Assembly (NCBI GenBank): GCA_963854835.1
Contig: OY978530.1
Location: 28,902,195-28,966,194, forward strand
Direction: 5' to 3'
Length of the DNA: 64,000 nt
Source of the DNA: Megamerina dolium
Taxonomy: Eukaryota > Arthropoda > Insecta > Diptera > Megamerinidae
Below are positions 44,148 through 55,578 of the stretch, piece after piece; position 1 is the stretch's first letter; every line of letters begins with the position of its first letter. A program made the translations under genes and the position numbers. The notes beneath the pieces were generated by a model. That model saw only the letters and a program-made list of their open reading frames with translations, made no database searches and was not told the DNA's origin.

Positions 44148-46067
44148 TCAGAATTCATCCTGCATTCCAGTGAGCCTTACCACCTTTTGTACTGGACGCT
44201 GACACTGGCGTTTGACATACTTGCCGTCTGCAGTTAACTGATCTCCATTGTATTCAATAGTAATGACGCGGACGAGGCCATCGCTACCAGGGTGTATGTC
44301 TGTGATCCGACCTATTCGCCAGCACACAGGTGGCAAATTCTCATGCCGGATAAGAACTACATCATCTCGCTGTAGGTTCAGTTCAGGTCTCATCCACTTA
44401 CTGCGAGTTTGGAGTGAATTCAAATATTCATCCTGCCAACGACGCCAAAAGTTCTCAAACATTTTTTGCAATCGTTGCCAGTAAAGTAAGCGGTTGTCAG
44501 GTATATCAGGACGACAATTCAGTGGACGGCCAATTAAGAAGTCGCCCGGTGTTAAAGCTAGGCCACCTTCTGGGTCATCATATAACGCTACAAGTGGCCG
44601 TGAATTAAGACATGCTTCAATCTTCGTTAGCAGCGTGAATAGCTCGTTGTAGCGCAATGAATGCTGGCCTGTAATGCGCAGTAAATGCTTTTTGGCCGAG
44701 CGAACAGCAGCCTCCCAAATTCCTCCATGTTGTGGTGCAGATGGAGTAATAAATTTCCATTGCGTCCCTATTTGAGCAACGTGCTGTTGGGCGTATGTGG
44801 ATACCCACGCATGCAAATCAATACGCATTTGTCTGTCCGCTCCTACGAACTGAGTTCCGTTGTCGCTGAAGAGTTTTGCACAAATACCACGGCGGCTGAC
44901 AAAACGATCGTAGACGTCTATGAATGACCTGGTACTCAAATCCTCGGCAAGTTCTATATGGACTGCTCGTGACGCCATGCACACGAATATAGCTGCGTAG
45001 GTCTTTGTCGTTGTAATAGATCTTTTGCCACCTATGCGTACGTGAAACGGGCCGCAATACTCCAAACCGCTATTTGAAAATGGTGGAGCCACGAGTACTC
45101 GCTCTCGGGGCAATGATGCCATTTGCTGGTGCTGAAGAATTCGTTGATGTCGTCGACATAGGGTACATCTCCAAACATATGTTTTTGAATGTGAGCGCGC
45201 ATGCATCACCCAAAACCTTAGGCGCAAGTATTGCAACATTTGCTGGATACCTCCATGAAGACATCGATGGTGGGCATCAGCGATGAGTAGGCTCGCGAAG
45301 GCACCCCTAGGAATAATCATTGGGTGACGTTGCTCAGTGGTGATTTCTGCATTTTGGAGGCGTCCTCCTACTCGAAGTATACCCTCACCATCCACATATG
45401 GGTTAAGCGATAAGAGCTGACTTCGACTGTCGAACCTGGAATTCGATATAAGAGCATTAATTTCGCCTCTAAATTCCTTACCTTGCACTTGCTTAACGGT
45501 CGCAAGCAGGGCCCATTCATATTCTTCAGCTGTGATAATATTAGCCCTCCGACTCCTGTAACACAGGAGAAAGCGTCTCAGTCTCGCCGTTGTATTCAGG
45601 ACACGAGATAGTGTACTGAACTTCTCAATAAGAGGTATTCGGTGACCACATGCTGACGTCATGAGCAGGTGATGATCAGCGCGAATAGCGACTAATATAC
45701 ATTGATTATGGCATTCCAGAGTATGAGCCTGGCGTTGATCCTCAGTCAACTCTGGTACTGTTACCTCGTCTTCATATCGTATATGACAAGAAGGTGGACC
45801 TGACCACCACAATGGATGACGTTGAAGAGCTGCAGGCATAGTTCTGCCTGCTCGCACATTCCACAATCGTGGAATGGTAGTTTCCTTTACCGGCGCCACC
45901 TTAGTTTTTTCGGTAACAAGAATCATTCGAGAATCGCCCCCTGGTGTAATGGTATCTACGTAGATAACTGCAGCGTAGGCCTTTGAGCTGGCGTCACAGA
46001 ACCCTTGAAGCATTACAGAGGCCGATGGTGACATGCGTAACCAACGAGGTACACGGATTAGTGCCAA
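44148..46067 (-). pseudogene. pol: BEL pol, part 3: RNase H remnant and integrase
   Basis: One open frame in the same frame as the RT piece, separated by a TAG (46092-46094). RNase H starts with LQGFCDASSKAYAAVIYVDT and KVAPVKETTIPRL but jumps straight to HPLWWSGPPS, so its central part is deleted. Integrase follows: zinc finger HHRCLHGG...CTLCRRHQ, core SGLEYCGPFHVR, FSDNGTQFVGA and HGGIWEAAVRSAKK, then WQRLQKMFENFWRRWQDEYL and the C-terminal chromo-like region. In the first core motif the usual Asp is Glu, so the catalytic triad is altered. Confidence 0.9.
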
Positions 46068-46094
46068 CTCACGAAGACCGTTGTGAAATGTAAG

Positions 46095-46556
46095 CTACTC
46101 ATCTCGCAGCTCTGTAAGTAGCGGAGTATCCCAGTTGAGGTCTGCTTTCCATAGCGTTTGAATGAATATTTTCGCCAAGACAACAACTGGCGCCAGCATG
46201 AAAATAGGGTCGTACAACTTAGCTACGTCACTTAAGACACTACGCTTCGTTTGTGATGTATGAGGATCTGAAATTCTCACCTTAAAGAATAATTCATCGC
46301 GAAGGGGATTCCAATGCAAGCCTAAAACGGTAGCATCAGAGTCACACAATTCAATTTCAGTGGTTGACTCCTCTGGGTCGGTGATAGCTGCTAGTATTCT
46401 AGCACAGTTCGAGTTCCATTTGCCAAGGACGAACTGGCCTTGCCGAAGAATCGCATCGACATCATGAGCACGGTGAATACCTTCATCAGGTGAATCGAAA
46501 CTATCCAAGTAGTCGTCGACATAAAACCTATCGATGATACTGTTTCTCGCTGCCAC
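46095..46556 (-). pseudogene. pol: BEL pol, part 2: RT palm end and connection
   Basis: Opens with IIDRFYVDDYLDSFDS, holding the catalytic YVDD, then GKWNSNCARILAAI, VLGLHWNP and SDVAKLYDPIF, typical of BEL/Pao reverse transcriptase. The fingers and first palm motifs are absent: just upstream the sequence jumps to the protease-RT linker. About 300 residues expected for the family are therefore missing. Confidence 0.88.
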
Positions 46557-46599
46557 TTCGTGGTAGTTAGAGTGCGCGTTGAATCACTTATGCGTTGAC

Positions 46600-47383
46600 C
46601 ATTGCAGGGCCAAACACAAGCCGACCGAGGCGAGTACGGAGCGCGCACGGTTCGTCGAAGGGTCCCGCAGCAATTCCATCGGCAATTAATGCGGGCCAAA
46701 TATCAGCGCCAATAAGTAAATCGATTTTGTCAGGTGTGCCAAATGTTGGGTCGGCTAACTGGAGACAAGAGATATGTTACCAGGCGAGTGTGTCAACATT
46801 AGACACCGGTGTTGTCGTAGTGATCGTGTACAAAATGTACGCTTCAAATTGCAGTGAAGATGTGTCGTCGATCGAGGATCGCATTCGCACCGTGGTGGTG
46901 CCTTTAGTGTATGCTGGTGCACTTGAACCTATACCTTCCACTCGTATCTCGCCGGAGGTTCTGCGAAGGTTTAGAAGTTTAAATATGGATTCACTGAGAA
47001 AGCTCACCTGAGATCCGATGTCACAAAATGCACGGCATTCGTGTAGTTGTTCATCACGGCTAAACAGCAGCACTCTGGCCGTCGCAGGTAAAATGATCCG
47101 GTCACCTTGGACAATGTACACTTGTACACACTCCAGAGGAGCACTGGCTAACAGTATGCCCGGAACGAAGGCAATTAAAACATACCGCTAGGCGTCTTAC
47201 GAGTTCCCAGCGATCCTGTACTTGTAGATCGTGGAAACGTTGGCATTTCATAAGGCGATGGCTGCCCAAGCACTGTGGGCAAGCACCATCTGAGGGCGTT
47301 GTACCTGTAGATGGTGATGACTTCAAGGAGGCAACATGCGCCTTAACTGAGCGAGAGGCTAAACGTCGCGACCCCGATTGCAT
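46600..47383 (-). pseudogene. BEL gag end, zinc knuckles and protease
   Basis: 47383-47102 encodes two Cys clusters, CPQCLGSHRLMKC and CFNCLRSGHTVSQC (nucleocapsid). 47121-46777 in the next frame carries an aspartic protease with CDIGSQVSFLSE, where the usual Ser or Thr between Asp and Gly is Ile. The frame continues after a break with KIDLLIGADIWPALI and LGRLVFGPAMVNA, the protease-RT linker, where the large RT deletion begins. Confidence 0.8.
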
Positions 47384-47457
47384 GCTAACGGATAGCGGTG
47401 TAGAGTTTATGTTGTTGGCACGTCGCTCAAGAAAGTTTAATAAGTCTTCTAGCTTCG

Positions 47458-48255
47458 CTAGAAGCTAGAAACGTGGACAGTTACGAGACTCATACCCCAT
47501 TCGTTTCGTGTCGCGGTAGGTAGCTTCGGCAAAAGTACGGGGATTGCGATTGCATCCCAGTGTTGCACTGGAACTTGCATTACGGCAAGTGCACGGATTG
47601 AATTACGCACGCAATCATCTATGGTTCGCAGGGCAGTCGAAGTTTCTGCTGAGTTATCTGGTAGATCAAGAAAGCTCTGTACATGCGTATCTGCCAATAA
47701 ACGATGAATGTCGTAGCGGCGTTTCAATTCCGACCACAGTTCCTCATAGCCACCAGTATACAATCCACCAATCATCGGAACACCCTCTGGTTCGACACAT
47801 TGGCGAAGCTTGCTCAGTTTGTAAGTTGGATCTAAGTCTAATCGCTTGTGAACCATTGCTTCAAATAGATCTTTAAAAGCCAACCAATTCGTAGGCCTTC
47901 CGTCAAATCGGGGAATTGATAATGGATCCAGGCGCATGTCAGCCACTTGGTTGACTGTCGAAATCTTGCCCTGAACTGTATTTCGGCGAGCTATACGGCG
48001 TTGTAATGTGACACATATTGTGGAGTGCAACTTCTCTGTTGAAGCAAGCAACTCGTCGTGTGGGGTAACTTCAGCTTCTTCAGCCTTACCGACCAGATCG
48101 AAATGATGTTGTAGGAAACGATCAAAATGTTGATTTGCTCGGCTTAATAAAACCTCACACTCCACCTGATCTGGTTCGAAACCTACTTCCTGAATTTCTT
48201 TTCCCAGACGCACAATTGAAGCATGTGCCGAGGTACGTAAGTTCAATGAAGCCAT
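47458..48255 (-). pseudogene. gag: BEL gag N-terminal part
   Basis: ATG 48255, 265 codons. It contains the DUF1759-type BEL gag region: LDPLSIPRFDGRPTNWLAFK, KLSKLRQCVE, YEELWSELKRRYD and NEWGMSL. At 47458 a stop follows a small rearrangement; in another frame the gag continues (LEDLLNFLERRANN) into the zinc-knuckle part. A frameshift of this sort disables it. Confidence 0.9.
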
Positions 48256-48323
48256 TGATCGAAAAAAGACTTGAATAAAATATAAGACAGGTGGTCGCGT
48301 TCCTCACAGGAGGCACCACAAAA

Positions 48324-48734
48324 TGTACAAGAAATAAACTACAAATGTTCAAGAGTAAAACGACTTATGATGTCGCACACACGATGATTCAATTCTTACT
48401 GAAAAGAAGCAATTCATTTTATTCGATCAATGCTTACAATGAACGGTACTTGTCTGTACCAATAATGATATTTTCTATGTACATGCATTTTAGGTAAACG
48501 AAATTCAATAGGTATACATAAATATGTATATATACATAATGTTTGGTTATTTCTAAACATACAATACATCGTACAATACATCGTATACGGTGCATGTTAA
48601 TACATAATGCAATTGACGATGTCGTTGACATACGTAGATCAAATAAATAGTATAACGCTACAATGAGGTGATTTTAGTGTTATATAGGCATAGTCGATAC
48701 ACGAGAATGATGACGTCACATCCAATCTTATACA
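48324..48734 (-). repeat. 5' LTR of the BEL element
   Basis: 411 bp. On the minus strand it ends ..TTGTACA, then TTTTG and TGGTGCCTCCTGTGAGG, a probable primer-binding site (48290-48323). It carries a 12-base duplication near 48565 absent from the other LTR. Confidence 0.9.
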
Positions 48735-49039
48735 GGCTCTATATATACTCTGTTGGCAACACCCCAGAATCTTCCTGTATCGAGATTCTTCTCTTTCTTT
48801 CTCGTCGTTGTTTCGATACTACCAATAGTGTCAGTCACAATAGTGATGAGTAACCAACTGTCGATACTCGTTACAATATGAACATATTTCGCAAAAAATA
48901 AATTTAACCAAAAAAAATTTAAGCCCAAAAGATTCTGAATCGTGCTAAATGGAATACTATCGTGTCAAAAAATTTAAAATTTGTTTATTTTCAAACCATG
49001 TTAAATCGAAACCGTGTAAAAACAGAATTAGGTGTATTT

Positions 49040-49789
49040 CACCAAAAATATTCGTGTAAATTTACATATTTATATGTACTGATTAAATTCTAAAGTTATT
49101 TCGCAAAGAAGCAAAAATATTCAGAATATGTGTATTCCCCAAATTTGATTGCATTTTATTAAATTAAAATTAAAAATTAAATTATTAGATAAGTTCATAA
49201 TGCAATTCGTATAATTTCTAATGCTAACATTCTTATGCAAGCATAAGAACTTATTCTCAATCGAAAACAATATTAAAATTTCAACCAAAAATAAAGTAAT
49301 TTTTTATGTAGATATAAAAGTGTGTTTTATTAGATACGGGAAAAGACTTTAGTGTGAAGTATAATTAGGAAAAGTTCAAGTATTCCCTTTGGTGGCCCAA
49401 ATTGTAATTTTGTGCATTGGTGTAAAATATTATAATGAAAACAGAAACGCCACATTTAATAGTTATAAACTTATACGCAACCAAAAATTTATCAAATGAA
49501 AATACATTATCGAATTAATGAAAATACAATAACGAATTAATGAATTCAGGGAGTACAGCAAGGCAGGTGAGTCGCTCTCGACCGTGTCGCTAGTTTTTCT
49601 TATTTCTCTTGGACATTTTATCCTTCTACGCTTTTGCATATACAGTATTTCGCTTTGTTCTTTTTTATCAAGTGAAATTCAGTGAAAAGTGATTTCCATC
49701 GTCATTTGTATAAGCTTGGTAAATCAAGCTATTTTCAAAAAAATTGAAAAAAAAAATTTTTATTTTTGATAACTTTTAAAATGTAAAAA
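49040..49789. other. Noncoding interior of the outer inverted-repeat element
   Basis: AT-rich. A donor-like AAGGCAG|GTGAGT at about 49560-49571 is noted, but no coding sequence adjoins it. Nothing else recognised. Confidence 0.4.
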
Positions 49790-50039
49790 AATAGGTATTA
49801 AATAATTTACATCAGTAAAAAGGTATTTAAAAAAACTTTCTTTTGATGACCATATTGTAAAAAAAAAATGCGACTTTATTGAGTAGTTTCGATTGCAAAT
49901 CTGAAGTTTGAACTTGAGCCACGTCTTATATGGGCGTTGCCGCCAAAAAATTATTGATTTGTTATATTCACAAAAATAAGCTCTATCCGAAGCAATCTTA
50001 TATATTTTCTTTTCCTTAGGAGGCCATATTCTGCACTTG

Positions 50040-50920
50040 TTCCACTCTTTTTATAGCACAATATCACTGAACAGGTAATCATTTTGTTATTGATTAGCAG
50101 ATAAATATTACAATCTACAGCAACAGCAGCAGCAGTGGCAATTCATCCAAAGTGCCAATATTTAAAGTAATATTAAAAAATAGTGTAATAATCAATGATA
50201 TACTAATATAAATAATAATAATAAATCATTCATTTCATTCATTTTTAATATTCATTAAAAATATGGGTAGATATACAATATACATAGTTTACTTGTTTCT
50301 TACATATTTATATTCGTCCTGTATTTCTTATTTTCTGTACATTACTAATTGGATTGTAGGTCTGGTCGAGTTTATAAAAGTATACCAATAAAGTTTGAAC
50401 ACCCTCAAATTCTAGATTTACTTATAAAGCCTCGTTTTCTAGTCACTAGCGTCATTTAATAAGTGACAGCTATATTTCAACATATGCTCGATTCTTTACG
50501 GATTTGTAACCTGTGAAAAAAAACTTTTTAAAAATATATGTTGTGTTTTTCGCTGAATGAAAAATACAATATTTCTAGGGTGCAACAAGAATATCTCGCT
50601 ACTTTTTCACCATTTTTCTATTTTAACAATTTTTGTAACAGTTAGCTAAGAATGGTAATGGATTGCATTAATACTCTGAAAGTGCATGAATTTTCGAATT
50701 AGCGACTATTAATTTATTGGAATCAATTCACAGACTAACTTGCCACCCAGTCATCCATCCACCCATCTACATATCTAATCCTACAAAAGTTAAATAATTT
50801 CGTCGTTGTTTTCAGTGTGTACTGGTAAATGGTATAGAACAAGATAGCTGGTCCCAAGTCTTAGTACTAAGGTGAAGGATTTTCAATTTCTTCACAGGCG
50901 ACTTGAGAAGGACGGAGGAG
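50040..50920. other. No recognisable feature
   Basis: AT-rich sequence with a short CAG run (about 50121-50137). No repeat partner or open frame of interest was found. Confidence 0.4.
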
Positions 50921-50924
50921 ATTG

Positions 50925-51115
50925 GTACTGATGCTCATTGTTCAAAATTGGGCATAACTCAGTCACACAGAGATAGCAATAGTCTCGAACTATACTACAT
51001 TCAAAAACGTATTGTTCTGTCAGAAAACAGTGGAACGATTATCCAGAGGCAGAATACTATGGATATATTGGGTACCAGAACACAAAAGTATACAGGGAAG
51101 TGAGACTGTCGACAG
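50925..51115 (+). pseudogene. Possible LINE RNase H scrap
   Basis: Around 51050-51105 one frame reads ILWIYWVPEHKSIQGSETVD, which resembles the W-P-G-H..G-N-E..D block at the end of RNase H domains of Jockey/I-type LINEs. Several key residues differ. Evidence is one motif only. Confidence 0.3.
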
Positions 51116-51244
51116 TACCATCCAAAGGCTCCTTTCTCTCTGATACCCAAAAGCGTAACATATAATGCTGTTGTGCGTCATTCATCTGTATATAACAATC
51201 AAAACTCAAGCTTTTTAGAATAGCGGTAGAGGTCGAGAAACCTA

Positions 51245-51905
51245 GCATCAGCAAAGAGTCCTGCGTCTTAGACAGTACGTCACTGTTGATAACTACGCTT
51301 TTGAAGTAGTGAAAGCCCTTCACTATTTTCTTACAACCAGCATTAACACCAGTAATGACGTCAGCCTGGAGATATTGCGAAGGTTCACTTTTGCTAATAG
51401 GTGCTACTTTGCGCTAAGTAAGCAATTGAGAAGTCGGGTCTCTCATCATGCCTGTCCTTGCATATGGCGCCGAAGCTGGGACAATATCCATCTCAGATGA
51501 GAGAATGTTCCGAGTTTTCGAGAGAAAAGTCCAACGCAAGATCTTTGGACTTATTTGCATTGGTAGCGAGTATCGAATAAGGTACAACCACGTGCTGTAT
51601 GCCGACACCGACATAGTAAAGCGCATTAAAATTCAGCGGCTGCGCTGGCTAGGTCATTTCGAGCGAATGGATGAACACGCTCCGGCTAAGAGTATGTTAT
51701 ATTCGGAACACGCTGGTGGACGACGCGGAAGAGGCAGACCTAACCTCCGGTGGAAAGATCAAGTTCTGGAGAACTTGTCAGCATTTGGAATTTCTAACTA
51801 GCCCCAACTAGCGAAGGAAAGAGCTGGCTGGGGAAGCATGCTAGATTCTGCCAAATCGATTTTCGGTTATAATAGCCACATAAGTAAGTATCCTGTTACA
51901 AAAAC
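51245..51905 (+). mobile_element. 5'-truncated RTE LINE, 3' end
   Basis: Matches the last 650 bases of the RTE copies. 51448-51801 is open and encodes ISDERMFRVFERKVQRKIFG, YRIRYN, IQRLRWLGHFERMDEHAP and GRRGRGRPNLRWKDQV, the RT C-terminus. The 3' end reads ..TAGCCACATAAGTAAG, as in the copy at 9954. The reverse transcriptase core is absent. Confidence 0.85.
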
Positions 51906-52269
51906 AACAACAAAGTTGCACACGTCTTATAGTAAACGATAGAGTCAGGGCGTGTAACCTAACCTAATCTTTCTTCTAATAAAAGAACAGCGATGCCACT
52001 TTCCCTAAACACCGGCATGGTAATAAAAATAGTACAATAAACAAAATTATATTACAAAATTCATCCCCTTAATTGTTAATTATTTATAAAATTTTAATAA
52101 AAAAATACATCTTTTATAAAATTCTTTGCCCTTAAAAAAAAAGTAAAGATATTTTGTAAAATATCTAGTACTACAACATCTCTGTGTATTGTTCTTTGAC
52201 AGACTATTAATTAATTAATTGTCTTAATTGTCAATTTCGTAATTTGCACCATGGAACTTAAGCAGCATG
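51906..52269. other. No recognisable feature
   Basis: AT-rich noncoding sequence with a short AACCTAACCTAA run near 51957. Confidence 0.4.
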
Positions 52270-53009
52270 TTAAGGGGGAAGACCACTTTGACGGTTTGAA
52301 AAAATCGAATTATTTTTTTTTTGCTTGAAATGTTCTATGAGGTGTGTATTTTAATGTAGTATGCATCTATAGTCCGCCAGAAGCATTTAAACGAGGTAAC
52401 GAGACGATTTTTTAAAAAATATCCCGGGACACTGAGCGAGTTTCTAAAACTTCAAACGCGTTTATCTCGAAACATTTTGTAAACTGGTGGGACATATCAC
52501 GCTTGCAGTTTTCAACCGATTTTGATGAAACCTTGCAAAATTATCGAGAATTTAATTCTGCATCGAAATACTGGATGGGATTTTTGATATTTTATAATTT
52601 GGATTTTTAAAGCACGATTTTAAGGCAAAATTTACAGGTAAAAAATTAACAATTTTTTATAAATAGCCACCATTTTCGTAAAAATTAACTTTTCAAAAAA
52701 CGGCTTCAGTATTTCAGTGCGAAATTATATGGAAAATAACCTGCCTATCTAACTTTTGTTGCAGATTCACTTGCCAAGGGTCCAGATGTCCCACCGATGG
52801 GAAAAACCGGGCTGGAGGGGGGCTACGCGACCTGGTGCAGCGTGTACAGGGAGCCCGAGATCCAAGCAAAAAAAAATTGACATTTATTGTAAAAAAGATA
52901 ACTAATAAAATCATATAAAACATTTTATCATTGCAAGTTGCTTTAATGCCGAAAAAAAATTCCGAAAATACTTTATTTTCCGACAGTTCAAGGTGGTCTT
53001 CCCCCTTAA
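52270..53009. mobile_element. piggyBac-like MITE (TTAA ends)
   Basis: TTAA at 52270-52273 and 53006-53009 frames a 732-bp element with inverted termini GGGGGAAGACCAC / GTGGTCTTCCCCC. A TTAA target with G/C-rich short inverted repeats is the signature of the piggyBac superfamily. No transposase. Internal GC-rich stretch at about 52790-52860. Confidence 0.85.
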
Positions 53010-53628
53010 GTATACGTCTATAGTTATTCATTCTTTGTTTGCCGCATTGTTTTAATTTTCCCATACATTTATCGCTGATAACTACGATTATATTGTCATT
53101 CATATGTCAGTTTATATATTCATATTGATATATAAATTTGTTTTAGCATTATATTAGTAATATAATATATTATATAATATATAATATATTATAGTCATAT
53201 TTTATAGTACATATGTAGTTTTATTTGTACAAAAAATTTTAAAACTCTTTGTACTAGTCACTTCTTCATGAACATGCAATGTTGAATATGCTTACAACAC
53301 TAATTTTAACATAGTATCACTGTACTTCGTATTTTAACAGTGGTGTGTAGTGACGACGGTAAGGCAGGTGATGGTGCTGGTGGTGAATTACCATCATTCT
53401 TAAATACGGCATGAATTTTATGTCAAGGAAACCCAAAAACAAATACAAATAAATAATCAACAATATCATTACCAAACTATAAATATTACAAAATCATATA
53501 AAAAATACTCAATCACCCATATTAAAGTTGGAGAGTCGTTGTTTCTGTTAATCTGTGTACACGACATATGATGAATTTGAGTCGACTTCATTAATTTCAA
53601 CTTTAATGATATTTTGTGCTGCTACTGT
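53010..53628. other. AT-rich noncoding stretch
   Basis: Holds a TAATATATTATATAATATA palindromic run (about 53156-53192). If the exon at 53629 is real, this would include its 3' UTR on the minus strand. Confidence 0.35.
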
Positions 53629-53766
53629 TTTTGTTGTTGATGGACTGAAAATTGTGAATCATTATCATTAAGTTGTTGCTGGTGATTTGAGCGATGTACA
53701 CTATCTTCATTATCGCTGCGATGAAAAGCGCCACCACTCTGTCCGCTTATGGAATTGCGTCTGAAA
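53629..53766 (-). CDS. Possible last coding exon of a host gene
   Basis: On the minus strand a pyrimidine tract and TTTCTTTCAG acceptor (cut at about 53766) is followed by about 44 codons: RNSISGQSGGAFHRSDNEDS, then an Asn/Gln/His-rich stretch, ending in a TAG near 53627. The Ser/Gln-rich composition resembles C-termini of fly neuronal or signalling proteins. I do not recognise the gene. It is the only stretch that looks like host coding sequence. Confidence 0.3.
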
Positions 53767-54212
53767 GAAAAATGAAGAAAAATATCGCATATAAATTTTT
53801 TCATGCCAATATTTTTATATAGATTCTTTACAAAGTCATTGCCATTGAGCGTTTCTCTATAGTAATCTAAACGCTAATTAATCTTCGAAAATATAAAAAT
53901 TGTTGTTTGCGCTGCCATACCGTTCATCCAAACGATAAGACTGTCAATTTATCGTTCGCATTTGCGCCAACGTTATAGACATAGTAGAATCATTTTACAG
54001 TAGGTGGAACGCGTATCGCACTGGTATGAATTACCTATATAAATATATAGATTAGCATCGAGCAAGCCATTCGTGAGATAGAGACAGACACTGACACCAA
54101 GATCTTTGAAAAATGGGTTGAGAGGAAGCGCTACTGCGAAGCCAGATGAAGCAACCACATGAATAAATTCGTGCTCCGTAAATAATAGGAATGTTTGTTC
54201 TTTCGAATATCT

Positions 54213-55578
54213 GGTCTGGTGGTGTTGTTGGTGGTGGTGCCTCAGCCAGGTTGGTGCTAGCGAAATCCTTTTTGAACTCAGCGCAACTCATCTCACTGGA
54301 TGTCATGTAGTTTGTTCTACGTGCTATGTGATGGCACCTTCACCTTGTAATGATGGTGCCATCATGTAGCTCCTTCTGCTTGCTATGTGATGTCACCTTC
54401 AGTTTTCAATAAGGTTCCTCCACGTGGCGACCACCGGGCAACGCCTTCGTGGCACCCGCTGGGGGCGGCTAAAGTGAGTGACTAAAACCTCCTACGTTAG
54501 AAGTTGTGCGTTGGGCTTGGGACCGACCACATAAAAACTTCCCTTAATGAAAAATCAAACCGTGCCTCGGAAAAGGACTTTTCATGACGGCCCCAGCAAA
54601 CGAAATAAGAAGCACGATTTCCAGATATACACCTGGAATGTCCGGTCCTTCTATAGGAAATGTGCCTCTATCCAGCTGGTTGATGTCCTCGACACATAAA
54701 GGCTGTCATCACTATACTTCAGGAAATGCCATGGACGGACCAGAGTTGCTCTAAAAGAGCATCTTGCGATATATATTACAGTCGCCATGCGGAGAGGCAC
54801 AAACTCGGATGTAGATTTGCTGTCAGTAAGAGACTACATCTTGCTTCACGGTGAACGAGCAGCTGGCAACAATCCGCATAAAGGCAAACATTTCTAACAT
54901 CAGCCTAACATATGCCCACGCTCCGACGGATGAGAGGGACAATGCGACCAAAGAGAGCTCTTCAGCTCTTCAAAGAACTTGGTAATAAGCTGCACCAGAT
55001 TTCAACATATCGACATCCATAAAGCGATGTGGCTGTCTCCAGATCAAAGAACAAAGAACCAAATTGATCACATGATGATCGATAGGAGATATGCTTCCAA
55101 TGTGATGGACGTTAAATCGAAACGGGGTGCCAACATCAACTCGGATCACTACCTTGTTGCAGCTTAGGCGCGAACACGTTTATGTACCTCAAAGAACGAA
55201 CGAAATCCCACACAGAGAAACCTTAACATAAATAAGTTGCAATCGCCAGAGATAGCACTCGACTTTTACCACTCGACTATCGGATCTGCTTATACAGAAC
55301 ACTCCCCCTCTTGATGATACATATATCCCACTCCATGACTACTGCTGCCGAGGAGATTATCGGTTTCTACCGGGCTCTGAGGAATGAGTGGTCTGATCAG
55401 GAGTGTCGCAACAATACCGCAGAGAAAGACGCCGTCTGCAGAAAAACCCTGCGTGCAGGTGCTACTCGAGCTGTTGAGGAGGGATGCAAAGAGGAGTACG
55501 GGAGCAAGAAGAGGGATCAAGAAAGACGCGAGTGTAAGGAGATAGAGATGAGTAGAATCGAGAATGAGTCTCGAAAAT
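54213..55578 (+). mobile_element. RTE LINE, 5' half, decayed
   Basis: Starts GGTCTGGTGGTGTT like the copy at 14391. It carries the 5' UTR, scraps of endonuclease (WLSPDQRTKNQID, SDHYLVAA at 54979-55167) and the linker (55311-55560). Stops and deletions are frequent, including loss of the GDFNARVG region. It ends abruptly at about 55578, where an RTE copy in the opposite orientation begins. Confidence 0.8.

Larger units (their letters stand above)
43733..48734 (-). mobile_element. BEL/Pao retrotransposon, internally deleted
   Basis: LTRs at 43733-44122 and 48324-48734 (TGTATAAGATTGG.. to ..TGTACA or TATACA) enclose a minus-strand gag-pol of about 4.2 kb, short for the family. Flanks read GGCTT on the left and GGCTC on the right, an imperfect 5-bp duplication. 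Order: gag (DUF1759-like), CCHC, protease, RT, RNase H, integrase. No env. Large pieces of RT and RNase H are missing. Confidence 0.92.
43461..48875 (-). repeat. Solo LTR (minus strand) split by the BEL element
   Basis: Two parts, 43461-43731 and 48735-48875, join into about 412 bp starting TGTAACGAG and ending CGTAACA on the minus strand. It is flanked by ATAT (43457-43460 and 48876-48879). It contains a TATA box (TATATATAG near 48745) and AATAAATAAA poly(A) signals in the right order. No internal retroelement of this family is present. Confidence 0.75.
43118..49039. mobile_element. MITE with 29-bp terminal inverted repeats, split by a solo LTR
   Basis: 43118-43146 and 49011-49039 are perfect inverted repeats (AAATACACCTAATTCTGTTT.. 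inward, through ACACGGT). Without the insert it is about 500 bp. Interior sequence holds several related motifs (CGTGTAAA, CATGTTAAAT). No coding sequence. Confidence 0.7.
42544..50039. mobile_element. Outer inverted-repeat element enclosing a three-level nest
   Basis: About 42544-42780 is a diverged reverse complement of about 49790-50039. Both arms start AAGTGCAGAATA, and share ATAACAAA..TAA.AATTTTTTGG, a GGCTCAAG/GGCTGAAGG block and a long T-run followed by ATATGG. Minus the nested insertions the element would be roughly 1.6 kb. The arms could also be two independent copies in opposite orientation. Confidence 0.55.

Noticed and set aside
49556..49580. Splice donor of a host exon
   Set aside because: CAG|GTGAGT is a good match, but the preceding sequence has no open frame and lies inside the outer inverted-repeat element.
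52714..53103. 129-codon minus-strand open frame
   Set aside because: It crosses the boundary of the piggyBac-like MITE and a low-complexity stretch and has no recognisable domain.
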